Positions 51,484-61,224 of a stretch of 64,000 bases of DNA are shown here, piece after piece. Where the stretch lies: the NCBI GenBank assembly GCA_965243265.1, contig CBDEUL010000005.1, positions 442,625 through 506,624 on the forward strand. Direction: 5' to 3'. Below the pieces are notes generated by a model. It did not search any database. It saw only the letters and a program-made list of their open reading frames with translations, and was not told the DNA's origin. Positions within the stretch are counted from its first letter, which is position 1; the number at the start of each line of letters is the position of its first letter. The DNA comes from Flavicella sp965243265 (GTDB lineage Bacteria > Bacteroidota > Bacteroidia > Flavobacteriales > Flavobacteriaceae). The position numbers and the translations under genes are program-made.

Positions 51484-54400
51484 ATGAAAAAAAGTACAAT
51501 AAATGTATATGTCTTAGCGATAATCTTGCTAATGAGTTTTGGAAGTGTTTGTGCCCAAGTAACAGGTATAACGGGGCCAGGAGGAGTTGGAGGAACTGAT
51601 GGTACCTCTGAGTTGGTAGCTTGGTACTATCCATCCAATATGCGTGATGCAACCAATGTATTGCCTTCTGATGGAGAAACGGTAAATACTTGGTTGGACG
51701 GTTCAGGGTACGGAAAAACTTTAACCAATACCGGAACGGCAACCTACGAAGACGATGGAAGTAGTTTGGTAAATGGACATGCTGTTTTAAGTGCTACGGC
51801 TTTGGATCGAGAGTTTTCTTCAGCAAGTGATATAACAGGAAAAACGATTATTGTAGTTGCTGATCCAGGTTCACAGAATGACGATGAGGGATTGGTAGGA
51901 TTTGACTTAAATAAAGGGATTACCCGTCCAGGAAGCACAGACAATGTTTGGGCATATTCCTCAGATTCAGATGCGGATGCATGGACCAATACAACAGGAA
52001 CTTCTTATATAAATGGATCTTCAACAAATGGAGGAACACATAACAATACTTTGCATATAGTAGATCAAGAGCGTCCAGCAACTTATACAGATACTTTTTA
52101 TGTAGGGGGCTATGAGTCAGGAGAGAGTTTTACAGGATCAATTTCAGAAGTTATTGTATACGATGACGATTTAAATTTGGCACAAAGAATTATTATAAAC
52201 AATTATTTAGAAGCCAAATACGATATAGATATTGCAGAAGATGATATTTACAATGAGGATACCAATGGAGATTTTGATTTTCATGTAGCAGGAATCGGAC
52301 AGGCTACGGATGGATCTAATCATACAGATGCACAGGGAGAAGGGATCGTTAGAGTTCACAGTGCAAACGATTTGCAAAATGATGAATATTTGTTTTGGGG
52401 AAGAGATAATTTAGACCCAATTACTTTTTCTACTTCGTCAGATTATACAGAAAGAGCCAGTACAACATGGAGGGTAAGTAGAAGAGGAAATCCAGGTAAG
52501 GTAACCGTTGTGTTTGATTTGTCAGGAGTAGATCTTTCAGGAATGCTTGCTTGTGGAGAACTTCGTTTGATACGTGATAATGATTCGGATTTTTCAAGTC
52601 AGTTGACATCTTCTGATTTAGTTAATACTTCGGGTGATTTGTACGAGGCAGTTGATGTGACTTTAGGAAACAATCAACATTTCACCATAGAATATTTTAC
52701 CGATATTGTTTTGGATGCCTCAGGGTTTTACAACGGATCTGTGTCTTCAACAGGAGGACCTAATGCTACAGACGATTGTTATAAGTTATTAGTTAAAAGT
52801 GATGCAGATGGTAGTACTACCATTGATAGAGATATAGATATAGCTTCCATAGAGGTAGAAGCAGGAGGTGTTTTGGTTGTTGATGATGGAGAATCAATAG
52901 ACATAAAAACAGGGGGTATTGATAACGAAGGAGAGATTCGTTTGTTAGGAACAGCACAATTGATTCAAGAACATACGGGAGCCAGTATGAATACAGGAAC
53001 AGGAAGCTTCTTTGTTCAACAAGACGGAACCAACGCAAGTGTGTACCGTTACAATTATTGGTCATCACCTGTACATTCTGTAGGAGGCTCTACCTATACA
53101 GTAGCGGATGTTTTAAAAGACGGTACAACCGCAATTGGGGCATCAACGAGTCATACAGATGTTGCATTTACAGCAGGATATGACGGTTCTACAGGACCTT
53201 TGACAATTTCAGATCGTTGGATCTACAAATTAGAAAGTAGTACAGGTTGGGAACAGATAGGAAGTACAGGGACTTTAAACCCAGGACAAGGATATACGAT
53301 GAAAGGCCCTGGAGCTGTTCAGAACTATGTTTTTGAAGGAGAAGCAAATGATGGAGATTATACTATAGCGGTAACTTCAGGAGACCATGTACTGGTTGGA
53401 AATCCTTATCCTTGTGCTTTGGATGCTTCTGAGTTTATAACACTGAATAGTACAACCAATGGTATTGTAGATGGAAGTTTGTATTTCTGGGAGCATAACG
53501 GAGAGGTTACTGGTAGTGGGCATGAAGGACATAATGCTTCTGGGTATCAAGGAGGCTATGCAGTAAGAAATATGGCAAGTGGAGTAGCAGCTGTAGCACC
53601 CGCAGGTATTGACGGTTTGGGAACCAGTTCGGGAGATAGACCAAAAGATAAAATTCCAATCGCTCAAGGATTTATAGTAGAAGCTACAGGTACAGGGAAT
53701 GTTACTTTTAACAATGCCATGAGAGCTTTTCAGGAAGAGGGAACTCAGTCGATATTTTTTAAAGGCGGTAAATCCTCAAGAGAAGTTGTAGAGGAGGAAG
53801 AAGATTCAGAGTATCCCTCGTATCGTTTGGGCTTTTTACAGACGAATGCGCAAGGACAATTGTTGCAACGTGAAGTGGTAACAGTTTTTAAAGAAGGCTT
53901 GACAGATGGTATTGATTTGGGTTATGATAGTAAATCGATCGATGTTCAAGATAACGAACTATATTTACAAGTAGAAGACTCAGAAGAGAAGTATCTGATT
54001 ACAGGAGTAGACTCTTACAATGCTTCTAAAGAAATTCCATTAGGTGTTCAGATAGGTGTTTCAGGTACCGTAAGTTTTGGAACTTTGGAGAAAATAGGAA
54101 TTTCAGAAGAAGCTTATTTATACGATGGTTTGGAAGCTGTTTCGTATCCTTTGAGTGAAGGGAATACCGTTTCTTTAGAATTGGAAGAAGGGGTTTACAA
54201 CGATCGTTTTTCGATTCGTTTTGAAGAAGGAGCTACTTTATCAGACACGCCTTACGATGTATCTTCTGTAGTTAGATTGGGAGTAGATAGAGTTTCTGAA
54301 GTTTTAGAAGTTTTTGTGTCAGACAGTTCAGTAGCGGTATTGAGCATAGAGTTGTACGATTTGTTAGGAGGAGTACAAAAGTCAGTAGCTGCTACAAATA

Positions 54401-54489
54401 GAATTTCTACAGCAGGATTAACTCCATCTGTATATATTGTTAAAATAAAAACAACAGAAGGGACCACTGTTAAAAAGATATTTATCTAA
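51484..54489 (+). CDS. T9SS-secreted surface protein, array copy 1
   Basis: 1001 residues. Signal peptide 1-25 (ending GSVCAQ). A LamG/concanavalin-like region at about 35-250 starts SELVAWYYPSNMRDATN and includes WLDGSGYG. A DUF8202-like unit lies near 263-310 (FHVAGIGQATDGSNHTDAQG, LFWGRDNL). A repeat-like beta region follows at about 450-510 (IEVEAGGVLVV), then the YRYNYWSSPV domain near 519 and GNPYPCALDA near 639. The C-terminal T9SS type A sorting domain is about 925-1001, with IELYDLLGG and a final strand VKKIFI. It should be exported by T9SS to the cell surface or released. Function is unknown; an adhesin or matrix role is conceivable. It has its own promoter and terminator. Confidence 0.92.
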   Translation: MKKSTINVYVLAIILLMSFGSVCAQVTGITGPGGVGGTDGTSELVAWYYPSNMRDATNVLPSDGETVNTWLDGSGYGKTLTNTGTATYEDDGSSLVNGHAVLSATALDREFSSASDITGKTIIVVADPGSQNDDEGLVGFDLNKGITRPGSTDNVWAYSSDSDADAWTNTTGTSYINGSSTNGGTHNNTLHIVDQERPATYTDTFYVGGYESGESFTGSISEVIVYDDDLNLAQRIIINNYLEAKYDIDIAEDDIYNEDTNGDFDFHVAGIGQATDGSNHTDAQGEGIVRVHSANDLQNDEYLFWGRDNLDPITFSTSSDYTERASTTWRVSRRGNPGKVTVVFDLSGVDLSGMLACGELRLIRDNDSDFSSQLTSSDLVNTSGDLYEAVDVTLGNNQHFTIEYFTDIVLDASGFYNGSVSSTGGPNATDDCYKLLVKSDADGSTTIDRDIDIASIEVEAGGVLVVDDGESIDIKTGGIDNEGEIRLLGTAQLIQEHTGASMNTGTGSFFVQQDGTNASVYRYNYWSSPVHSVGGSTYTVADVLKDGTTAIGASTSHTDVAFTAGYDGSTGPLTISDRWIYKLESSTGWEQIGSTGTLNPGQGYTMKGPGAVQNYVFEGEANDGDYTIAVTSGDHVLVGNPYPCALDASEFITLNSTTNGIVDGSLYFWEHNGEVTGSGHEGHNASGYQGGYAVRNMASGVAAVAPAGIDGLGTSSGDRPKDKIPIAQGFIVEATGTGNVTFNNAMRAFQEEGTQSIFFKGGKSSREVVEEEEDSEYPSYRLGFLQTNAQGQLLQREVVTVFKEGLTDGIDLGYDSKSIDVQDNELYLQVEDSEEKYLITGVDSYNASKEIPLGVQIGVSGTVSFGTLEKIGISEEAYLYDGLEAVSYPLSEGNTVSLELEEGVYNDRFSIRFEEGATLSDTPYDVSSVVRLGVDRVSEVLEVFVSDSSVAVLSIELYDLLGGVQKSVAATNRISTAGLTPSVYIVKIKTTEGTTVKKIFI

Positions 54490-54511
54490 ATATTTTAAAG
54501 TTTATAAAACA

Positions 54512-54550
54512 AAAAAAGCTCAGAGAATCATTCTCTGAGCTTTTTTGTTT
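54512..54550 (+). terminator. Terminator after array copy 1
   Basis: AAAAAAGCTCAGAGAAT pairs with ATTCTCTGAGCTTTTTT around a very short loop, followed by GTTTTT. It lies 22 nt past the stop. Confidence 0.88.
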
Positions 54551-54571
54551 TTAATAATTAACATTGTTTTT

Positions 54572-54602
54572 TTTGAAAAACATAATTTTTCTGCTAAATT
54601 TA
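54572..54602 (+). promoter_or_regulatory. Predicted promoter for array copy 2
   Basis: TTTG at 54572-54575, a 19-nt spacer, then TAAATTTA at 54595-54602 (7 of 8 to TANNTTTG; the final G is A). It lies 54 nt before the ATG. Confidence 0.5.
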
Positions 54603-54656
54603 TGTTTAATTGGTGTAAAAAAGAGTGTGTTTTAATCAATTTTTAAAAAATTCGTT

Positions 54657-57650
54657 ATGTGTTTTAATATAAAAAACAGTTGGTTGTTCTTAATTGGTAG
54701 TTTGTTTATTGGAAGTATTTATGGTCAAGTAACAGGTATAACAGGTCCAGGAGGAGTTGGAGGAGCTGATGGAACTACTGAGTTGGTAGCTTGGTACTAT
54801 CCATCCAATATGCGTGATGCAACCAACGTACTGCCTTCTGATGGAGAAACGGTAAATACTTGGTTAGACGGTTCAGGGTACGGAAACACTTTAACCAATA
54901 CTGGAACTGCAACCTATGAAGATGATGGAAGTAGTTTGATAAACGGAAATGCCGTTTTAAGTGCTACAGCCTTAGATCAAGAGCTTTCAACCTCAGGTTC
55001 TATCACAGGAAAAACCATTATTGTAGTTAATAATCCAGATACAAGAACGGATGATGAAGGTGTAGCAGGATTTGCTACAAACAAAGGTATTGCACGTCCT
55101 GGAGTTACAGACAACGCTTGGGAGTTTGGAACAGGGAATGACTGGACCAATACAACAGGAAGGTCTTCTATCAATGGATCTACGACAGATGGCGGTACCC
55201 ATAACAATACTTTGCATATTGTTCGTCAAGAACGTTTTGCTTCTCATACCGATACATTTTATGTAGGAGGGTACGAATCAGGAGAAGATTTTACAGGAAC
55301 AGTTTCAGAGGTAATCGTGTATAGTGATACCTTAAATTTGGCACAAAGAATTATCGTAGATAACTATTTAGAAGCCAAATACGATATAAATATTACAGAA
55401 AATGATTTTTATAACGAAGATACCAATGGAGATTTTGATTTTCATGTAGCAGGAATCGGACAGGCTACTGACGGTTCTAACCATACGGATGCGCAAGGGG
55501 AGGGAGTTTTACGAATTCATAGCCCAGACGATTTGCAAGATGATGAGTTTTTGTTTTGGGGACGAGAGAATTTAGATGCGATGTCTTTTTCAACTTCTGC
55601 ACAGTATACCGAAAGATTGAATGTAAAATGGAGAGTTAGTAGAAGAGGGAATCCAGGTAGGGTAACCGTTGTATTTGACCTTACAGGAGTAGATCTTTCA
55701 GGGATGTTGGCTTGTGGAGAACTTCATTTGGTACGTGATAATGATTCTGATTTTTCAAGTCCACTTTCAGGTGCTGTTTTAACAAATACTTCAGGAAGTT
55801 TGTATGAGGCTACAAGTGTGCAGATAGCGAATAATAATTATATTTCGTTGGAGTACTTTTCGGACATCGTTTTAGACGGAACAGGGTTTTACAATGGGTC
55901 TGTAGCTTCAGACTCCTCTCCAAATGCCACAGATGATTGTTATAATTTTTTGATAAAAAGTACTGCTGATGGAAGTATTCCTATAACAAGAGATATAGAT
56001 GTGGCTTCTATAGAAGTAGAAGCAGGAGGTGTTTTGGTAATCAATAGTGGAGAATCAGTAGAGCTAGTAACAGGAGGTATTGACAACGATGGGGAAATTC
56101 GTATGTTGGGTACTTCTCAACTGCTTCAAAATCATACGGGAGCAAGTATGAATACAGGGACAGGAAGCTTCTTTATTCAACAAGACGGAACCAATGCAAG
56201 TATATATCGTTACAATTATTGGTCATCACCTGTCCATACAGCAGGAGGTTCTACGTATACGGTAGCGGATGTTTTAAAAGACGGTACAACCGCAATTGGG
56301 GCATTAACGAGTCATACAGATGTTGCATTTACAGCAGGCTATGATGGATCTACAGGACCTTTGACAATTTCAGATCGTTGGATTTACAAATTAGAATCGA
56401 GTACAGGTTGGGAATATATAGAAAGTTCAGGGACTTTAAATCCAGGACAAGGATATACGATGAAGGGACCAGGAGCTGTTCAGAACTATGTTTTTGAAGG
56501 AGAAGCAAATGACGGAGATTATAACATAGCAGTAACCTCAGGAGACCATGTGTTGGTTGGAAATCCTTACCCTTCGGCTTTGGATGCTTCTGAGTTTTTA
56601 TCGCTGAATAGTGTTACAAATGGTATTGTAGATGGAAGTTTGTATTTCTGGGAGCATAACGGAGAGGTTACTGGTAGTGGGCATGAAGGACATAATGCTT
56701 CTGGGTATCAAGGAGGCTATGCAGTAAGAAATATGGCAAGTGGAGTAGCAGCTGTAGCACCCGCAGGTATTGACGGTTTGGGAACCAGCTCAGGAGACAC
56801 GCCTAAAGATAAAATTCCAATAGCTCAAGGATTTGTAGTAGAAGCTACAGGTACAGGGAATGTTACTTTTAACAATGCCATGAGAGCTTTTCAAGAAGAG
56901 GGAACTCAGTCGATATTCTTTAAAGGGGGTAAATCCTCAAGAGAGGTTGTAGAAGAGGAAGAAGATTCAGAATATCCATCGTATCGTTTGGGCTTTTTAC
57001 AGACGAATGCGGAAGGACAATTGTTGCAACGAGAAGTGGTAACAGTTTTTAAAGAAGGCTTGACAGATGGTATTGATTTGGGTTATGATAGTAAATCGAT
57101 CGATGTTCAAGATAACGAACTATATTTACAAGTAGAAGACTCAGAAGAGAAGTATGTGATTACAGGAGTCGATACTTACAATGCCTCTAAAGAAATACCA
57201 TTAGGTGTTCAGATAGGTGTTTCAGGTACCGTAAGTTTTGGAACTTTGGAGAAAATAGGAATTTCAGAAGAAGCTTATTTATACGATGGATTGGAAGGAG
57301 TTTCGTATCCTTTGAGTGAAGGAAATACGGTTTCTTTAGAGTTGGAAGAGGGAGTTTACGACGATCGTTTTTCGATTCGTTTTGAAGAAGGAGCTACCTT
57401 AACAAATAAGATAGATGATATATCTTCTTTGGTTACATTGAGACCAGATAGGGTTTCTGAAGTTTTGGAAATTGTTGTATCAGACAGTTCAGTAGCGGTG
57501 TTGAGCATTGAGTTATACGATTTATTAGGAGGGTTACAAAAGTCAGTAACTAGTACAAATAGAATTTCTACAGCAGGTTTAGCCCCATCTGTATATATAG
57601 TTAAAATAAAAACAACAGCAGGAACTACTGTCAGCAAGTTGTTTCTATAA
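54657..57650 (+). CDS. T9SS-secreted surface protein, array copy 2
   Basis: 997 residues with the same domain order as copy 1. The signal peptide is different (MCFNIKNSWLFLIGSLFIGS, then IYGQ), but the mature start VTGITGPGGVGG is shared with copy 1. The region after about residue 510 is nearly identical to copy 1, including long stretches identical at DNA level (for example around 57060-57155 against 53900-53995). The middle section (about 115-460) is more variable, for instance NPDTRTDDEGVAGFATNKGI and RQERFASHTDT. The C-terminal T9SS type A domain ends SKLFL. Same predicted location and unknown role as copy 1. Confidence 0.92.
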   Translation: MCFNIKNSWLFLIGSLFIGSIYGQVTGITGPGGVGGADGTTELVAWYYPSNMRDATNVLPSDGETVNTWLDGSGYGNTLTNTGTATYEDDGSSLINGNAVLSATALDQELSTSGSITGKTIIVVNNPDTRTDDEGVAGFATNKGIARPGVTDNAWEFGTGNDWTNTTGRSSINGSTTDGGTHNNTLHIVRQERFASHTDTFYVGGYESGEDFTGTVSEVIVYSDTLNLAQRIIVDNYLEAKYDINITENDFYNEDTNGDFDFHVAGIGQATDGSNHTDAQGEGVLRIHSPDDLQDDEFLFWGRENLDAMSFSTSAQYTERLNVKWRVSRRGNPGRVTVVFDLTGVDLSGMLACGELHLVRDNDSDFSSPLSGAVLTNTSGSLYEATSVQIANNNYISLEYFSDIVLDGTGFYNGSVASDSSPNATDDCYNFLIKSTADGSIPITRDIDVASIEVEAGGVLVINSGESVELVTGGIDNDGEIRMLGTSQLLQNHTGASMNTGTGSFFIQQDGTNASIYRYNYWSSPVHTAGGSTYTVADVLKDGTTAIGALTSHTDVAFTAGYDGSTGPLTISDRWIYKLESSTGWEYIESSGTLNPGQGYTMKGPGAVQNYVFEGEANDGDYNIAVTSGDHVLVGNPYPSALDASEFLSLNSVTNGIVDGSLYFWEHNGEVTGSGHEGHNASGYQGGYAVRNMASGVAAVAPAGIDGLGTSSGDTPKDKIPIAQGFVVEATGTGNVTFNNAMRAFQEEGTQSIFFKGGKSSREVVEEEEDSEYPSYRLGFLQTNAEGQLLQREVVTVFKEGLTDGIDLGYDSKSIDVQDNELYLQVEDSEEKYVITGVDTYNASKEIPLGVQIGVSGTVSFGTLEKIGISEEAYLYDGLEGVSYPLSEGNTVSLELEEGVYDDRFSIRFEEGATLTNKIDDISSLVTLRPDRVSEVLEIVVSDSSVAVLSIELYDLLGGLQKSVTSTNRISTAGLAPSVYIVKIKTTAGTTVSKLFL

Positions 57651-57670
57651 AAATATCTTTTTAGATAGAA

Positions 57671-57706
57671 AAGGTCTCAAAAATATTATTTTTGAGACCT
57701 TTTTTA
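57671..57706 (+). terminator. Terminator after array copy 2
   Basis: AAGGTCTCAAAAATA pairs with TATTTTTGAGACCTT (split by a short loop) and is followed by TTTTT. A degenerate relative occurs after copy 3. Confidence 0.88.
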
Positions 57707-57873
57707 TTCTCTATAAGGGAAATATTCTGGAATGTTTTTGTCTATAAAACAATTAATGTGCTTTTGGTTTCTTATTACGTGTTATTAATTTCAAACACAG
57801 ATTTTTTATATACATATGTTTATTTTTTTTGAGTTAAATAGCTGTTTATTAGGTAAGCTTAAAAAAATTGAAT

Positions 57874-57881
57874 TAATTTTG
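57874..57881 (+). promoter_or_regulatory. Predicted -7 box for array copy 3
   Basis: TAATTTTG, exact TANNTTTG. The same box occurs at the aligned position upstream of copy 4 (61131-61138). It would give a leader of about 80 nt. The remainder of this 319-nt gap holds the copy 2 terminator and the shared leader box at 57925. Confidence 0.55.
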
Positions 57882-57924
57882 CCGTAAAATAATTGGTTCG
57901 CATTATGTTTCTATAATGTGTTTT

Positions 57925-57950
57925 TACTACCCCTCTTTTAGAATATTAAT
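57925..57950 (+). repeat. Conserved 26-bp leader box, copy 3
   Basis: TACTACCCCTCTTTTAGAAT plus TATTAAT is identical at 57925-57950 and 61180-61205, about 20 nt before the ATG in each case. It stands out from less conserved flanking leader sequence. It is absent from the leaders of copies 1 and 2. Confidence 0.7.
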
Positions 57951-57969
57951 TACGTAAAATGTTATTATT

Positions 57970-60900
57970 ATGTATAATAAGATATGGGGATTTATTCCTT
58001 TTTATTTTTTATTGCTAGGAAATACGAATGCTCAGATAACAGGAAATACAGGTCCAGGAGGAGTTGGAGGAGCTGATGGTACTTCTGAGTTGGTTGCCTG
58101 GTACTATCCATCCAATATGCGTGATGCGACCAATGTATTGCCATCTGATGGAGAAACGGTAAATACTTGGTTAGACGGTTCAGGGTACGGAAATACCTTA
58201 ACGAATACCGGAACGGCAACCTACGAAGACGATGGAAGTAGTTTGATAAACGGAAATGCCGTTTTAAGTGCTTCAGCCTTAGACCAAGAGTTTTCAACCT
58301 CAGGTTCTATCACAGGAAAAACCATTATTGTAGTTAACGACCCAGGCTCTCAAAATGATGATGAAGGTTTGGTAGGTTTTGGAAACAATAAAGGGATTAC
58401 CCGTCCAGGAGCTACGGACAATGTTTGGGCATACTCTTCAGATTCAGATGCGGATGCATGGACCAATACTACAGGAACCTCATCGATTAATGGTTCCACT
58501 ACAGATGGTGGTACGCATAGTAATAACCTACATATTGTAAACCAAGAACGCCCAGCTACGCATACGGATACATTTTATGTAGGAGGGTATGAATCAGGAG
58601 AAACATTTACAGGTACCATTGCAGAGGTAATTGTTTATGATGACGATTTAAACCTAGCCCAAAAGATTATTCTAGAAAATTATTTAGAAGCGAAGTACGA
58701 CATCAATTTATCAGAAAATGATGAGTATTTGATGGACAATTCCGCAAAAGGAGATTTTGATTATCATGTAGCAGGAATCGGACAGGCTACGGATGGATCT
58801 AACCATACGGATGCACAAGGAGAGGGAATTGTGAGAATTCACAGTCCAGACGATTTGCAAAATGGAGAGTATTTGTTTTGGGGACGAGAGAATTTAGATG
58901 CGATGTCTTTTTCTACATCTGCACAGTATACGGAAAGATTGAATGCAAAATGGAGAGTAGGTAGAAGAGGGAATCCAGGTAAGGTAACCGTTGTATTTGA
59001 TTTGTCAGGAGTAGACCTTTCAGGAATGCCTGCTTGTGGAGAACTTCATTTGGTGCGTGATAATGATTCAGATTTTTCAAGTCCACTTCCCGGTGCTGTT
59101 TTAACAAATACTTCAGGAAGTTTGTATGAGGCTACAAATGTGCAGTTAGCGAATAATAATTATATTACATTGGAGTATTTTACTGATATTGTTTTAGATG
59201 GAACAGGGTTTTACAATGGATCTGTTTCATCAACGAATGGTCCCAATGTAAATGATGATTGTTATAATTTTTTGATAAAAAGTACCGCTGATGGTAGTAT
59301 TACAATTGATAGGGATATTGATGTAGCTTCTATAGAAGTAGAAGCAGGAGGTGTTTTAGTGATCAATAGTGGAGAATCAGTGGAGCTAGTAACAGGAGGT
59401 ATTGACAACGATGGAGAAATTCGTATGTTGGGTACTTCTCAACTGCTTCAAAATCATACGGGAGCCAGTATGAATACAGGAACGGGAAGTTTCTTTATTC
59501 AACAGCAGGATAGTCTAAAAAGTACTAATAGTATGTATCGATACAATTATTGGTCCTCTCCTGTACATTCTGTGGGAAGTTCTACCTATACAGTAGCGGA
59601 TGTATTAAAAGACGGTACCACAGAACTTGCTGCAGCTACAAGTCATGCAGACGTGGTATTTACCGCAGGATATGACGGTTCTACAGGGCCTTTGACAATT
59701 TCAGATCGTTGGATTTACAAATTAGAATCCAGCACAGGTTGGGAACAGATAGGAAGTTCAGGGACTTTAAATTCAGGACAGGGGTATACAATGAAAGGTT
59801 CAGGAGCCAGTGTTCAGAACTATGTTTTTGAAGGCGTAGCAAACGATGGAGATATCCATATTGCAGTAACTTCAGGAGACCATGTGTTGGTTGGAAATCC
59901 CTACCCTTCGGCCTTGGATGCTTCTGATTTCTTAGACTTGAACAATACAACCAACGGTATAATTGATGGAAGTTTGTATTTCTGGGAACACAATGGAGAG
60001 GTTTCTACCAGTGGAAATGAAGGGCATTATATTGCAGGGTATCAAGGAGGCTATGGAGTAAGAAATATAGGAAGTGGAGTAGCGCCTGTAGCACCCGCAG
60101 GTATTGATGGTTTGGGAACCAGTTCGGGAGATAGACCTAAAGATAAAATTCCAATTGCTCAAGGGTTTATTGTAGAAGCTACAGGAACAGGGAATGTTAC
60201 TTTTACCAATGCTATGAGAACCTTCCAGTTAGAAGGAAATCAATCGATATTCTTTAAAGGGGGTAAATCCTCAAGAGAGGTTGTAGAAGAGGAAGAAGAT
60301 TCAGAGTATCCATCATATCGTTTGGGCTTTTTACAGACGAATGCGCAAGGTCAACTCTTGCAACGAGAAGTAGTTACGGTTTTTAAAGAAGGCTTGACAG
60401 ATGGTTTTAATTCGGGTTATGATAGTAAATCGATCGATGTTCAAGATAACGAACTATATTTACAAGTAGAAGACTCAGAAGAGAAGTATGTGATTACAGG
60501 AGTAGACTCTTACAATGCCTCTAAAGAAATACCATTAGGTGTTCAGATAGGTGTTTCAGGTACCGTAAGTTTTGGGACTTTAGAGAAAATAGGAATTTCA
60601 GAAGAAGCTTATTTATACGATGGATTGGAAGGAGTTTCGTATCCTTTGAGTGAAGGAAATACGGTTTCTTTAGAGTTGGAAGAGGGAGTTTACGACGATC
60701 GTTTTTCGATTCGTTTTGAAGAAGGAGCTACCTTATCAGAGAAGCCATATGATGTTTCCTCTTTAGTTACGTTGAGACCAGATAGGGTTTCTGAAGTTTT
60801 AGAAGTTGTTGTGTCAGACAGTTCAGTGGAGGTATTGAGTATTGAGTTGTACGATTTATTAGGAGGGTTACAAAAGTCAGTAACTAGTACAAATAGAATT

Positions 60901-60984
60901 TCTACAGCAGGTTTAGCCCCATCTGTATATATAGTTAAAATAAAAACAACAGCAGGAACTACTGTTAGCAAGTTGTTTTTATAA
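57970..60984 (+). CDS. T9SS-secreted surface protein, array copy 3
   Basis: 1004 residues, with the same architecture as copies 1 and 2. The signal peptide (MYNKIWGFIPFYFLLLGNTNA) is shared with copy 4, not with copies 1-2. A short insertion is present near residue 515 (QQDSLKSTNSMYRYN where the others have QQDGTNASVYRYN). The section around 640-735 differs from copies 1-2 (VSTSGNEGHYIAG, GSGVAPVAPAG). The C-terminal 250 residues return to near identity with copy 2 and end SKLFL (T9SS type A). Its predicted promoter lies at 57874, and a degenerate version of the copy 2 terminator follows. Confidence 0.92.
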   Translation: MYNKIWGFIPFYFLLLGNTNAQITGNTGPGGVGGADGTSELVAWYYPSNMRDATNVLPSDGETVNTWLDGSGYGNTLTNTGTATYEDDGSSLINGNAVLSASALDQEFSTSGSITGKTIIVVNDPGSQNDDEGLVGFGNNKGITRPGATDNVWAYSSDSDADAWTNTTGTSSINGSTTDGGTHSNNLHIVNQERPATHTDTFYVGGYESGETFTGTIAEVIVYDDDLNLAQKIILENYLEAKYDINLSENDEYLMDNSAKGDFDYHVAGIGQATDGSNHTDAQGEGIVRIHSPDDLQNGEYLFWGRENLDAMSFSTSAQYTERLNAKWRVGRRGNPGKVTVVFDLSGVDLSGMPACGELHLVRDNDSDFSSPLPGAVLTNTSGSLYEATNVQLANNNYITLEYFTDIVLDGTGFYNGSVSSTNGPNVNDDCYNFLIKSTADGSITIDRDIDVASIEVEAGGVLVINSGESVELVTGGIDNDGEIRMLGTSQLLQNHTGASMNTGTGSFFIQQQDSLKSTNSMYRYNYWSSPVHSVGSSTYTVADVLKDGTTELAAATSHADVVFTAGYDGSTGPLTISDRWIYKLESSTGWEQIGSSGTLNSGQGYTMKGSGASVQNYVFEGVANDGDIHIAVTSGDHVLVGNPYPSALDASDFLDLNNTTNGIIDGSLYFWEHNGEVSTSGNEGHYIAGYQGGYGVRNIGSGVAPVAPAGIDGLGTSSGDRPKDKIPIAQGFIVEATGTGNVTFTNAMRTFQLEGNQSIFFKGGKSSREVVEEEEDSEYPSYRLGFLQTNAQGQLLQREVVTVFKEGLTDGFNSGYDSKSIDVQDNELYLQVEDSEEKYVITGVDSYNASKEIPLGVQIGVSGTVSFGTLEKIGISEEAYLYDGLEGVSYPLSEGNTVSLELEEGVYDDRFSIRFEEGATLSEKPYDVSSLVTLRPDRVSEVLEVVVSDSSVEVLSIELYDLLGGLQKSVTSTNRISTAGLAPSVYIVKIKTTAGTTVSKLFL

Positions 60985-61005
60985 AAATATATCTTTTTAG
61001 ATAGA

Positions 61006-61040
61006 AAAGGTCTTAAAATGTTGTTTTTGAGGCCTTTTTT
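61006..61040 (+). terminator. Probable terminator after array copy 3
   Basis: AAAGGTCTTAAAA pairs with TTTTTGAGGCCTTT using G-U pairs and is followed by a T run. It aligns with the copy 2 terminator, including the preceding ATCTTTTTAGATAGAAAAGG, but has several changes in the stem. Confidence 0.7.
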
Positions 61041-61105
61041 GTTTGAAAAAAATAAAAGCGTTTTTATTTACCTATGTTTATATCTTCGCCTAATTCCTTC
61101 TTTTA

Positions 61106-61138
61106 TTTGGAAGACCTTATAAAATTGAGTTAATTTTG
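61106..61138 (+). promoter_or_regulatory. Predicted promoter for array copy 4
   Basis: TTTG at 61106-61109, a 21-nt spacer, then TAATTTTG at 61131-61138. Both boxes match the Bacteroidota consensus, making this one of the best promoters in the window. The leader is about 80 nt. Confidence 0.65.
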
Positions 61139-61179
61139 TGGTAAATAATAGGTTCCATTGTGTTGTCATAGTGTGTCCT

Positions 61180-61205
61180 TACTACCCCTCTTTTAGAATA
61201 TTAAT
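61180..61205 (+). repeat. Conserved 26-bp leader box, copy 4
   Basis: Identical to the box at 57925-57950; see that entry. It lies 20 nt before the ATG of copy 4. Confidence 0.7.
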
Positions 61206-61224
61206 CATATAAAATTTTATTATT

